From IMG/VR virus record IMGVR_UViG_3300033153_007754, positions 1 through 64,000 of that record: a stretch of DNA of 64,000 nucleotides; one strand, 5' to 3'. The translations under genes were made by a program, and so were the position numbers. Numbering within the stretch: position 1 is the first letter of the stretch; every line of letters starts with the position of its first letter. The notes under the pieces were generated by a model that was not told where the DNA came from, made no database searches, and was given only the letters and a program-made list of their open reading frames with translations. This document shows positions 1-6,406 of the stretch, piece by piece. This DNA is from a virus.

Positions 1-1
1 A

Positions 2-502
2 GACGGAAAGGTTTATATTTCACCTAAAAAATTCAATTCTAATATAGATTCCACTGCTACAAGTGGAATTAAATCATTTTGGTTCAATGAGCCAATGTTA
101 TTATCACCTTTTAGTAAAATTTTAGTCTATGCTGATGTAGATAACCAAAAAATGGAAGAATCAAAAATGAGATTTACCTTCCAATTTTCATATGGTATTA
201 ATTCATTTCATGAATTACCTGAATATACAATAAATGAAATGGTAGAAATTAAAAAGATTTTTATTAATTATGAATTATATTCAGATTCATATGAAGTTGA
301 TTGTTTAACTGGTCAGGTTGTAATTGAAGATAAAATACAAGATTGGTGTGAAGAAATTGATGAATATTCTAAGTTTACTATTGCCGGAATTCAATATTTA
401 GAATCTTTGGGTGTTGAATTTGTTATTTGTGATTTAGAAGATATATTTGAAATAATAACAAACAAAGGATATCTTAAAACAGAATATGATTGTAATTATT
501 GA
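2..502 (+). CDS. Hypothetical protein, 5' end outside the window
   Basis: The reading frame is open from the first bases of the window (DGKVYISPKK...) through to the stop, so the gene begins upstream; the ATG at 95 is only an internal methionine. At least 166 residues are visible. The protein is acidic and soluble, has no membrane segment, and I recognise no family. It is followed by a promoter and so ends a transcription unit. The frame is certain; the function is unknown. Confidence 0.75.
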   Translation, partial: DGKVYISPKKFNSNIDSTATSGIKSFWFNEPMLLSPFSKILVYADVDNQKMEESKMRFTFQFSYGINSFHELPEYTINEMVEIKKIFINYELYSDSYEVDCLTGQVVIEDKIQDWCEEIDEYSKFTIAGIQYLESLGVEFVICDLEDIFEIITNKGYLKTEYDCNY

Positions 503-526
503 CAAATCCAAAAAAAACTGTATACT
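499..526 (+). promoter_or_regulatory. Sigma70-like promoter, early type
   Basis: TTGACA (499-504) and TATACT (521-526) are separated by 16 bases. The stretch TTGACAAATCC...TATACT is shared with promoters at 6045, 17770, 28784 and 29566, and on the minus strand at 4226 and 59433. The predicted RNA begins with AGATGG as in those promoters but then diverges. Confidence 0.8.
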
Positions 527-530
527 ATAA

Positions 531-650
531 ATAGATGGGAAGTTGTAACCGAATCAGGGTACAGCCTATGAAGGTTATATGACAGTATTAAGCCCACCTG
601 AAAAGGAAGGTTTTAAGAAATAATTACAAAAATATTTATAGGAGAATGAA
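531..650 (+). promoter_or_regulatory. Long, probably structured leader upstream of the zinc-finger gene
   Basis: This roughly 120-base untranslated leader is much longer than the other leaders here. It is locally richer in G and C and contains pairable segments: AGCC/GGTT around a TATGAA loop at about 565-580, GGG/CCC enclosing it, and ACCT/AGGT around GAAAAGGA at about 597-612. A ribosome binding site (TAGGAGA) follows. It could be a regulatory RNA or a remnant of a mobile-element RNA; I cannot assign it to a known class. Confidence 0.4.
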
Positions 651-1256
651 ATGAAACGTAAAATAGTAGAAGAAAGGTTGAATAAATTTGGTTTTACAAT
701 CAACCAACTAGGAAAAAAATTTTACACTAATGAAAAAATATCGGTTAAATGTAAAAATAACCATGAAATAAGCATGTTTTTAGGTAACATTGTTACGGGG
801 AATGGATGTAGTATTTGTTCATATGAAAAAAGAAAGCTAAAACAAATTACTAAAAAACAAGCTGAAAAAAAATATAATATCACTATTATCAATATCAACC
901 CATCAATCGGTGATAACTACCTTTTAAACACGATGACAACATATAAAATTACATGTAATAAGTGTGACAATGAAAGGGGTTTATTGATGTATACAGCAAT
1001 GAATGGTAAATATGTATGTAATGGGTGCGCAATAAAGAAAAAAGTTGTTGAAATGAAAGAAAACATAAAAAAAAGGGGTTACACAATTGTTGGTGGTGAA
1101 GCTAAAAACTTAACATCAAAAAACACCCTGATTATTAAATGTTCAAATGGTCATGAAATGCCTTACAATCATGGTAATTTTAGTCGTGGTCGTGATTGTG
1201 GTGTTTGTTACAAAGAAGGTTTAATATCCCATGCTAAAAAGGATAGAAATGCATAA
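651..1256 (+). CDS. Zinc-finger repeat protein, homing-endonuclease-associated type
   Basis: The 201 residues carry three Cys/His modules: CKNNHE with GCSIC near residues 33-57, TCNKC with CNGC in the middle, and CSNGHE with DCGVC near the C-terminus. Modules of the form C..GH...G.C..C are known as DNA-binding treble-clef fingers attached to phage homing endonucleases and Vsr-like nucleases. No catalytic domain (HNH, GIY-YIG, Vsr) is visible, so this may be a stand-alone DNA binder or a nuclease that has lost its catalytic part. It has a good ribosome binding site (AGGAG) and overlaps the next gene by 8 bases. Confidence 0.6.
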   Translation: MKRKIVEERLNKFGFTINQLGKKFYTNEKISVKCKNNHEISMFLGNIVTGNGCSICSYEKRKLKQITKKQAEKKYNITIININPSIGDNYLLNTMTTYKITCNKCDNERGLLMYTAMNGKYVCNGCAIKKKVVEMKENIKKRGYTIVGGEAKNLTSKNTLIIKCSNGHEMPYNHGNFSRGRDCGVCYKEGLISHAKKDRNA

Positions 1257-1824
1257 GAAGTCAGTTCAAGAAGTAATAGATGGTTGTAAGAATAGTAGCT
1301 TTAATAAATCAAATTATTCTGTTAATTTAGAATTAAAACGTTTCGTTCAGGGAATGTTGTTATATGTGGAATATGATTTATTTGAAGAACACATTGAAAT
1401 AAGTAGCAATGAATTTTTAAAATTAGCAGTTCCAGCATTTCAAAGAAAAAATGACAAATGGAATGAAAGTATGAAGCAAAAGTTTATTGAAAATTTATTA
1501 TCTGGTGTTTCAACTACTATTATGATGTTTAGAATGTTTGGTTCTGAAAATAATTCTCAAATTATTGATGGGTTACAAAGAACTACTGCAATCTTAGAAT
1601 TTTTAGATGGTAAAATCAAACCATTTGGTTATTCAATACATGAAATTGGAATTAAAAATATAAGGAAATTCAGGTTACACTTAATGGTTCAAATATATGA
1701 TTTTGAAAGTTGGGCTGAAGTTGGGAAATTTTATGTAGATATGAATGAAAACATAACACATTCTAAAACAGATATACAAAAAGCTAAAGATTGGTTTTTA
1801 GAAAATCATGGAGTTAAATTATGA
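1249..1824 (+). CDS. DUF262 (GmrSD N-terminal/ParB-like) domain protein
   Basis: The start at ATG 1249 gives 191 residues and an 8-base overlap with the previous gene. The motifs VPAFQRKNDKWN and IIDGLQRTTAILEFL are the two hallmark segments of DUF262, the ParB-like NTP-handling domain of GmrSD-type restriction enzymes. The HNH-like DUF1524 half of those enzymes is absent, and the protein ends soon after the domain. As a single domain it could be a regulatory or decoy version rather than a nuclease (inference). The next gene overlaps its stop by 4 bases, so the two are probably translated together. Confidence 0.7.
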   Translation: MHKKSVQEVIDGCKNSSFNKSNYSVNLELKRFVQGMLLYVEYDLFEEHIEISSNEFLKLAVPAFQRKNDKWNESMKQKFIENLLSGVSTTIMMFRMFGSENNSQIIDGLQRTTAILEFLDGKIKPFGYSIHEIGIKNIRKFRLHLMVQIYDFESWAEVGKFYVDMNENITHSKTDIQKAKDWFLENHGVKL

Positions 1825-2507
1825 TTGACATAAGTTCAACACAGGATATTAAATTATCAAACTTTGAGGAATACAATTTTACAATAGATGGTGTGATATG
1901 TAGCAGCATGGAAGGGTTCTTACAATCCTTAAAACTTCCTGATATAGCCAAGCAAAGGGAAATATGTGATTTGGTAGGCATAAAGGCAAAAAGCAAAGGC
2001 AGCAAGCGAAATAAGGCTTGGAAATCAAATCAAATTTTATATTGGAAAGGTAAGGAATATAAAAGGGATGGTTTAGAATATCAATATTTATTATACAGGG
2101 CATTTAATTCTTTATATAAATCAAATCCTGAATATTTAGAAACATTGGTTAAAACTGGTTATCAGGAATTAAAACATAGCATTGGGAAAAATGATATAAA
2201 AGATACTGTTTTAACAACACAAGAATTTTTACACCATTTAAATCGAATCCGTGCAATTGGTATCGAAATTGATTTCATGAAAAAAATGATTGATGGTGTT
2301 ATTGTTGGTGAAACTAAAAAATTTTATAGTGAAACAATTAGTTTAACCCTTTTGCATCATTATTTAATGGAATTGGGTTTTGAAGAAAATGATATAGAAG
2401 TTGATTGGATAGATTATACGACAACTTACCATCATGAAGATAAATTTAAAAATGATTTATATATAAGGGGAAATGCTTTTGATGGTTGGAAAATAATGAA
2501 ATATTAA
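1821..2507 (+). CDS. NADAR/YbiA-like domain protein
   Basis: The 228 residues include IDGVICSSMEGFLQSLKLPDIA near the N-terminus, followed by KQREICDLVG and a basic stretch ending KAWK. This matches the layout of NADAR/YbiA proteins (small strand, SxExxLQ.LK helix, then a W-rich segment), which process ADP-ribose-linked or related N-glycosidic compounds. The later segment LETLVKTGYQELKH also fits the family's L..TG...L motif. The C-terminal 70 residues are not recognised. It is coupled to the DUF262 gene by a 4-base overlap. The assignment is by motif only. Confidence 0.5.
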   Translation: MIDISSTQDIKLSNFEEYNFTIDGVICSSMEGFLQSLKLPDIAKQREICDLVGIKAKSKGSKRNKAWKSNQILYWKGKEYKRDGLEYQYLLYRAFNSLYKSNPEYLETLVKTGYQELKHSIGKNDIKDTVLTTQEFLHHLNRIRAIGIEIDFMKKMIDGVIVGETKKFYSETISLTLLHHYLMELGFEENDIEVDWIDYTTTYHHEDKFKNDLYIRGNAFDGWKIMKY

Positions 2508-2524
2508 AAAAAATGGAGGATAAA

Positions 2525-2767
2525 ATGAGTAAAATCACATTGATAGATGGTAAAAAATTCACTGGTGTTCTTGAAATAATTAGTGAATATAAAACCAGAA
2601 CTGAATGCAAAAATGGGTTAATACACGGTAAATATATAGAATGGTGGTATAATGGAAATGTGCGTTTAGAAAGACATTACAAAGATGGGGAAAAGCATGG
2701 TGATGAAACAAAATGGGATGAAGATGGTAACAAAATAAGTGAAACCTTTTATGTTGATGGTTGGTAA
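2525..2767 (+). CDS. YwqK-like MORN_2 repeat protein, shortest copy
   Basis: The ATG at 2525 follows GGAGG at the right distance and gives 80 residues. The head (DGKKFTGVLEI) is followed by two complete 24-residue units of the type KNGLIHGKYIEWWYNG and one partial unit. The ending FYVDGW shows it stops inside a third unit. It is the leftmost member of the array and directly follows the NADAR-like gene. YwqK-type proteins are annotated as antitoxins; its activity here is unknown. Confidence 0.85.
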   Translation: MSKITLIDGKKFTGVLEIISEYKTRTECKNGLIHGKYIEWWYNGNVRLERHYKDGEKHGDETKWDEDGNKISETFYVDGW

Positions 2768-2796
2768 CATAATAAAATAGCACACAAATCAATTCC

Positions 2797-2821
2797 TTAA
2801 ATAATCAATAAAACCTATAAT
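2797..2821 (+). promoter_or_regulatory. Candidate middle-type promoter for rnh
   Basis: TTAAATAAT (2797-2805) lies exactly 10 bases before TATAAT (2816-2821), and no TTGACA is present. The same box and spacing occur at 4716 and 19817. The position near -30 resembles the activator box of T4 middle promoters, but the sequence is not the T4 MotA box. Confidence 0.5.
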
Positions 2822-2823
2822 AA

Positions 2824-2844
2824 CCTATTAAATTTTTTAATAGG
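2824..2844 (+). promoter_or_regulatory. Leader hairpin touching the ribosome binding site
   Basis: CCTATTAAA (2824-2832) and TTTAATAGG (2836-2844) are perfect complements around a 3-base loop. The final AGG is part of the Shine-Dalgarno sequence of the nuclease gene, so folding could limit translation. It starts right after the predicted transcription start. Confidence 0.55.
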
Positions 2845-2852
2845 AAAATACT

Positions 2853-3698
2853 ATGGATAAAAAGAGTTATATTGTCCTGATAGATTTTAACAATTTTATG
2901 TTTAAATCTTTACATGGGGTTGCTAAGTACACACCACTAAAAAGTAAACAATTCAAAATTGAATTTGCTAAAAAAATGATAAGAGAAATGATGTATGTGA
3001 AAACGAGGTTTAATTACAAAATTAAAGATATTATAGTTTTATATGACTATAAGAATTGGCGTTTGGATGAACAAATTGACTATAAAGGTGACAGAAAGAA
3101 AAATAGAAATGATAGTAAAATAGATTTTGATTATTTTTTTAAATTTGTTGATACTTTTAGAAAAGAAATGGAAGAAGCTTTACCTTTTAATTTCTTAAAA
3201 AACTATAAATGTGAGGCTGATGATTTAATTGGTCACATTACAATCACAAATCCTGATGAAAACTTTATAATATACTCAAATGACAAGGATTTTAAGCAGC
3301 TACACACTCATAATAAGAATTTAATACAAATATCCCCAAGAAACTTTAAAGTCGTTCAGGATGACGATTATGACATCAGGATACACGCAATTGTTGGTGA
3401 TGCTGCTGATAGTGTACATAAATTAAAAAAGGGTGTTGGTGTACAAACAGCATTAAAAATATTAAAATCAAATAAATTAGAAAGTTGGCTTAAAAGTCAT
3501 AAATTAGAAGAACTTTTTGAACATAACTTAAGGATGGTTGATTTAACACGAATACCCGAACATTTAAAGAAGGAAATTGAAGTTTTATATGAAAATAGGG
3601 AACGAACTAAATTAAAAGCTTTGGTTTATTATAAATTTATTAATAAATATCTTATAGAAAACATGGAATATTCTTTTATAAGGAGTTTATATAAATGA
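2853..3698 (+). CDS. rnh: RNase H/5'-3' flap exonuclease, T4 Rnh-like
   Basis: The 281 residues are close to T4 RNase H in length (about 305). The N-terminal IVLIDFNNF, the central CEADDLIGHI and the following IYSNDKDFKQL are the acidic metal-binding motifs of the PIN-like 5'-3' exonuclease fold. IVGDAADSVHKLKKGVGVQTALKIL matches the helix-hairpin-helix DNA-binding segment. In T4 this enzyme removes RNA primers from Okazaki fragments. A candidate middle promoter precedes it. Its last 23 codons are duplicated at 4317-4386, on the other side of an inserted YwqK gene. Confidence 0.85.
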   Translation: MDKKSYIVLIDFNNFMFKSLHGVAKYTPLKSKQFKIEFAKKMIREMMYVKTRFNYKIKDIIVLYDYKNWRLDEQIDYKGDRKKNRNDSKIDFDYFFKFVDTFRKEMEEALPFNFLKNYKCEADDLIGHITITNPDENFIIYSNDKDFKQLHTHNKNLIQISPRNFKVVQDDDYDIRIHAIVGDAADSVHKLKKGVGVQTALKILKSNKLESWLKSHKLEELFEHNLRMVDLTRIPEHLKKEIEVLYENRERTKLKALVYYKFINKYLIENMEYSFIRSLYK

Positions 3699-3704
3699 AA
3701 GGTT
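3627..3704 (+). repeat. 78-bp direct repeat, left copy (3' end of rnh)
   Basis: This segment covers the last codons of rnh and the first bases of a would-be following gene (ATGAAAGGTT). It matches 4317-4394 with 6 mismatches in 78 positions. The two copies flank the minus-strand YwqK gene and its promoter. Confidence 0.9.
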
Positions 3705-4183
3705 TAAATAGTGGAAGAATATATTTGTTTCCCATTTTTATAATTTAATTCAGATTTTTTATTACCATTTTTATGCCACCAAATTTCTTTACCGTGTCTT
3801 TTACCATCTTTATAATTTATTTCAAATTCTTTATTTCCATTTTCATACCACTTAATACCAAGTGTGATTTTCCATTCGTTATATGAATGTATAGATTTTT
3901 TATTCCCATTTCTATACCATTCTGTATATTTACCATGTAATGCACCATTTTTATAATTCTTTTCTTCAAATTTAATACCATTTTCATACCATTCAATTTG
4001 TTTCCCATGTTGTTTTCCATTTTTATAATTTTCTTCAATTTTTTTATTTCCATTATCATAAAAGATAATAGATTTCCCATGTTTTTCACCATCTAAATAT
4101 TCACAATTATTATAAATTCCTGTGAATATTTCTTCTTTTAGCTCATGAACTAAGCCTGTTTCATTATTTCTTGCTACTACCAT
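3704..4183 (-). CDS. YwqK-like MORN_2 repeat protein, inserted on the opposite strand
   Basis: This is the only member of the family on the minus strand. The 159 residues start with a head (GLVHELKEEIFTG) and carry five 24-residue units such as NYKNGALHGKYTEWYRNG; the fourth has lost its HG signature (SYNEWKITLGIKWYENG), and a partial unit ends the protein. It has its own early-type promoter at 4226-4253 and a good ribosome binding site (AGGAGA). It sits between two 78-bp direct repeats, so it looks like a recently inserted cassette. Confidence 0.88.
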   Translation of the reverse strand: MVVARNNETGLVHELKEEIFTGIYNNCEYLDGEKHGKSIIFYDNGNKKIEENYKNGKQHGKQIEWYENGIKFEEKNYKNGALHGKYTEWYRNGNKKSIHSYNEWKITLGIKWYENGNKEFEINYKDGKRHGKEIWWHKNGNKKSELNYKNGKQIYSSTI

Positions 4184-4203
4184 ATCATTCTCCTATGAAT
4201 TAG

Positions 4204-4253
4204 GGCTTAATTGCCATCTATTTAGAGTATACTGATTTACTTGGATTTCTCAA
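4204..4253 (-). promoter_or_regulatory. Early-type promoter with leader hairpin for the minus-strand YwqK gene
   Basis: Read on the minus strand, TTGAGA (4248-4253) and TATACT (4226-4231) are 16 bases apart. The leader ATGGCAATTAAGCCC follows, in which GGC and GCC (4204-4215) can pair around AATTAA. The layout is the same as at 6045, 28784 and 29566. Confidence 0.75.
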
Positions 4254-4316
4254 GTGTTTTCTTGTTTTTTTGATATTTACCATGTTTTTTACAATTTTCA
4301 TATAAAACACATAGAG

Positions 4317-4394
4317 TATTACAAATTTATTAATAAATATATTATACAAAACATGGGATATTCTTTTATAAGGGGTTTGTATAAATGAAAGGTT
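4317..4394 (+). repeat. 78-bp direct repeat, right copy (duplicate end of rnh)
   Basis: The copy still encodes the C-terminal peptide of the nuclease in frame to a stop (YYKFINKY...GLYK), with four amino-acid differences from the genuine end. It then supplies the start of the 4385 gene. About 612 bases separate the two copies. Confidence 0.9.
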
Positions 4395-4723
4395 CAATTT
4401 TAAATAGTTTATTGTTAGATTTCTATAAGTTTTTATTTTCAAAATCTGATTTTTCAGAATTTAATGATATTGTAACTGGTCAATTTAGTTTTGAAAAGTT
4501 AATAAGTATATTTGGTAAAACGGTTAATTCTAAAATTGGTAAAAGAAATTTTTTAAAAATTCTGAAGCAATTATTAACAATTAAAGAAGATGTTGAAATA
4601 AATCAAAATATTTTAGTGGAAATGATGCAAGAAAACGATGGTTTTGATGATAATAAAGAATACAAAATAAGTGAAGTTAGGGCTTTTATGGAACATATAA
4701 CCAAAGAAATTTTTATTAAATAA
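4385..4723 (+). CDS. Hypothetical protein between rnh and the clamp-loader gene
   Basis: The 112-residue protein is helical, with a hydrophobic N-terminal half (ILNSLLLDFYKFLF) and a KIGKRNFLKILKQLL segment. No family is recognised. It lies just before the gp62-like and gp55-like genes, so a role in replication or late transcription is plausible from position only. Its start codon and first bases are duplicated at 3694 on the far side of the inserted cassette. Its upstream region (AAGGGGTTTG) provides the ribosome binding site. Confidence 0.7.
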   Translation: MKGSILNSLLLDFYKFLFSKSDFSEFNDIVTGQFSFEKLISIFGKTVNSKIGKRNFLKILKQLLTIKEDVEINQNILVEMMQENDGFDDNKEYKISEVRAFMEHITKEIFIK

Positions 4724-4740
4724 TTGGGATATATTATAAT
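4716..4740 (+). promoter_or_regulatory. Candidate middle-type promoter for the clamp-loader/sigma genes
   Basis: TTAAATAAT (4716-4724) is followed after exactly 10 bases by TATAAT (4735-4740), as at 2797 and 19817. It overlaps the stop codon of the preceding gene and lies about 30 bases before the next start. Confidence 0.5.
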
Positions 4741-4771
4741 CCATTAAACATATTATCACTAAGAGGTTATT

Positions 4772-5110
4772 TTGCTTGAATTAAAACCGCAAAGTATATA
4801 TTCTTATTTAGCATCAATTACGAATAAGAATAATAAGTTTATAGTAGAAAAAAAACTATACAGTCAATACAGGATTAATAGATATTTATCTTTACATAAA
4901 AAGGGTATTGCTTTAATCCAGGACTTAAACAAAACATTTTATAAATTAACAGATTTAGAACATTATAATTTACTTTTTGATTTTTATCCAAAAGTTGGTT
5001 TTATACAAACTAAAGGGGCTTTAATATCCAATAAAGAGTTTATTGATGCTAAAATTTATAATAAGTTACAACGTTCTGCAACAGACATTAAAAGGGTATT
5101 ACATGGATGA
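4772..5110 (+). CDS. Probable clamp-loader small subunit, gp62-like
   Basis: The gene starts at TTG 4772 after AAGAGG. The 112 residues contain YRINRYLSLHKKGIALIQDLNK and LEHYNLLFDFYPKVGF. These fit the pattern of phage clamp-loader A subunits (N-R-x-LS-H followed by a helical N/K segment and an aromatic-rich end). It overlaps the late sigma factor gene by 8 bases; in T4 the sliding clamp that this subunit helps load also activates gp55-dependent late transcription, so the pairing makes sense. The call rests on motif pattern and context; T4 gp62 is longer (about 187 residues). Confidence 0.5.
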   Translation: MLELKPQSIYSYLASITNKNNKFIVEKKLYSQYRINRYLSLHKKGIALIQDLNKTFYKLTDLEHYNLLFDFYPKVGFIQTKGALISNKEFIDAKIYNKLQRSATDIKRVLHG

Positions 5111-5639
5111 TTTAAAGATATTAAAACAAGAAGAACTTGAAGCAATCAATGTTCTTAAAAAGGGTAAAAAAGGTAAGTATCTTAGCAATAAAGAATTAAG
5201 AGAAGAATTAACAAAAAGCAATGAACTTGGTCGTGCTACCAAAAAACTACATTCATTATTTTTTCTGATGGCAATTAAAATAAGTAACAGAAGAAATTTT
5301 TATTCTTATAAATTCAAATATGGAATGATTAAAGATGCTTATATGCATTGCATTAATAAATACCACATGTTTGATTTAACTAAAACATCTGCGGATGGGA
5401 CATTGAAATCCCCATTTAGTTATTATACATCTGCAATAATTAATAAGTTTATAGAAATTATTAAAATCAGGAAGGAAGAAGCTATTTTACGTTATAGATT
5501 AAGACGTGATGATACTGGTGTTTATTACAGGATTAATGATTTAGATTTAAGAATGGAACAAAAAAATAAAGAAAATAATGCATTAAAGAAATTTAATAGT
5601 GACAATAAAAGTGTTAGTATTTCTTACATGATTGATTAA
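5103..5639 (+). CDS. 55: Late-transcription RNA polymerase sigma factor, gp55-like
   Basis: The start at ATG 5103 gives 178 residues, close to T4 gp55 (185). The segment LFFLMAIKISNRRNFYSYKFKYGMIKDAY corresponds to sigma region 2 of gp55, which binds the -10 element and RNA polymerase. SPFSYYTSAIINKFIEIIK matches the following conserved helix. It would direct host polymerase to the NATAAATA boxes seen in front of structural genes in this window. It overlaps the preceding gene by 8 bases, consistent with co-translation. Confidence 0.75.
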   Translation: MDDLKILKQEELEAINVLKKGKKGKYLSNKELREELTKSNELGRATKKLHSLFFLMAIKISNRRNFYSYKFKYGMIKDAYMHCINKYHMFDLTKTSADGTLKSPFSYYTSAIINKFIEIIKIRKEEAILRYRLRRDDTGVYYRINDLDLRMEQKNKENNALKKFNSDNKSVSISYMID

Positions 5640-5687
5640 TTTACCAAAAAAATGTTATAATTAATTTTTAAGTGGGGTTGTTATAAC

Positions 5688-6041
5688 ATGAGTACAAAGA
5701 AAATACCAAAAATCGTTCATCAAAAAGCAAAATATTTAATTGTTAAACTACAAAAACAAATAGGTGTGTTAAATAATAAATTATCATTTAAGATTGATAA
5801 AATATCTATTTTAGAAAAACATATTAAAAGTTTGGAGTTTGCTTTAAAATGTGCTGAAGATATAATACATCAAAACCCAGAATATACTAAAGAATATTAT
5901 AATTCATGGGGTGCTAAAGCTATGTATAGTGTACGACATATACATATACATAAACAAAGGCACAAAAGCATAAGTAAAGAAGACCAAATGAAGGCACTAA
6001 TAAAAGTATTGCCAGATTTTTTGAAGAAACTACCAAAATAA
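5688..6041 (+). CDS. Hypothetical coiled-coil protein
   Basis: The 117-residue basic protein has a likely coiled coil over residues 15-60 (LQKQIGVLNNKLSFKIDKISILEKHIKSLEFAL) and a histidine-rich stretch RHIHIHKQRHK near residue 85. No family is recognised. The ribosome binding site is weak (GGGG at -10) and the gene is followed immediately by an early-type promoter, so it probably ends the rnh-62-55 transcription unit. Confidence 0.7.
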   Translation: MSTKKIPKIVHQKAKYLIVKLQKQIGVLNNKLSFKIDKISILEKHIKSLEFALKCAEDIIHQNPEYTKEYYNSWGAKAMYSVRHIHIHKQRHKSISKEDQMKALIKVLPDFLKKLPK

Positions 6042-6044
6042 TAC

Positions 6045-6096
6045 TTGACAAATCCAAATAAATCAGTATACTCTAAACAGATGGTAATTAAGCCAT
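6045..6096 (+). promoter_or_regulatory. Early-type promoter with 5' hairpin
   Basis: TTGACA (6045-6050) and TATACT (6067-6072) are 16 bases apart. The predicted RNA starts near 6079 and begins with ATGG-TAATTAAG-CCAT (6081-6096), a 4-bp stem with an 8-base loop shared among these promoters. A strong ribosome binding site (TAGGAG) follows. Confidence 0.8.
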
Positions 6097-6115
6097 GATT
6101 TCGTAGGAGAATCAT

Positions 6116-6286
6116 ATGAGTACTCTAATTAAAATATTGATAACATCTTGGAACGTATGGAAAATAAGAATCAATTTAAATAAAAAACGAATTAGGAAAA
6201 TTCTTTTAATATTATTGATGTTGTGGTTTCTATTTGTTCTATTTGGGTGGACAGTCTTACTATTAGATAAAATGGTAAGACTGTGA
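6116..6286 (+). CDS. Small single-span membrane protein
   Basis: The start follows TAGGAGA and gives 56 residues. A basic N-terminal part (WKIRINLNKKRIRK) is followed by one hydrophobic helix (ILLILLMLWFLFVLFGW) and a short tail. Charge distribution suggests N-terminus inside. It has its own early-type promoter with leader hairpin. Small early membrane proteins are common in T4-like phages; no specific function is indicated. The last codons form half of a long hairpin. Confidence 0.75.
   Translation: MSTLIKILITSWNVWKIRINLNKKRIRKILLILLMLWFLFVLFGWTVLLLDKMVRL
6251..6284 (+). terminator. Strong hairpin at the end of the small membrane gene
   Basis: ACAGTCTTAC (6251-6260) and GTAAGACTGT (6275-6284) are perfect complements. 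Four further inner pairs, one of them G-U, extend the stem to 14 bp around an AGATAA loop. The bases after it are A-rich rather than T-rich, so it is not a canonical intrinsic terminator; it may instead protect the 3' end of the RNA. Confidence 0.45.
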
Positions 6287-6326
6287 ACTAAAAAAATCCC
6301 ATGAAATCTTAAAATCAAAAAAATTC

Positions 6327-6355
6327 TTGCATAAATAAATCAAATAATATATAAT
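6327..6355 (+). promoter_or_regulatory. Sigma70-like promoter
   Basis: TTGCAT (6327-6332) and TATAAT (6350-6355) are 17 bases apart. A 5' hairpin (TGGTG-GTTA-CACCA) lies shortly downstream, then AGGAGG. It should drive the YwqK and radical SAM genes that follow. Confidence 0.7.
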
Positions 6356-6406
6356 TAAATTGTCTTAATGGTGGTTACACCAATTACACTATTTTAGGAG
6401 GTTTAA

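Noticed and set aside
95-502. A complete gene starting at ATG 95
   Set aside because: The same frame is open to the left edge of the window, so the gene is truncated by the window.
651-1256. IscB or another RNA-guided HNH nuclease with its RNA upstream
   Set aside because: No RuvC or HNH motif is present in the protein; only zinc-finger modules.
4385-4723. T4 gp33 late coactivator, because of equal length (112 residues) and position
   Set aside because: No sequence motif of gp33 is visible; kept as hypothetical.
6251-6300. Canonical intrinsic terminator after the small membrane gene
   Set aside because: The stem is strong but is followed by A-rich, not T-rich, sequence on the plus strand, and the T-run on the minus strand is on the wrong side.
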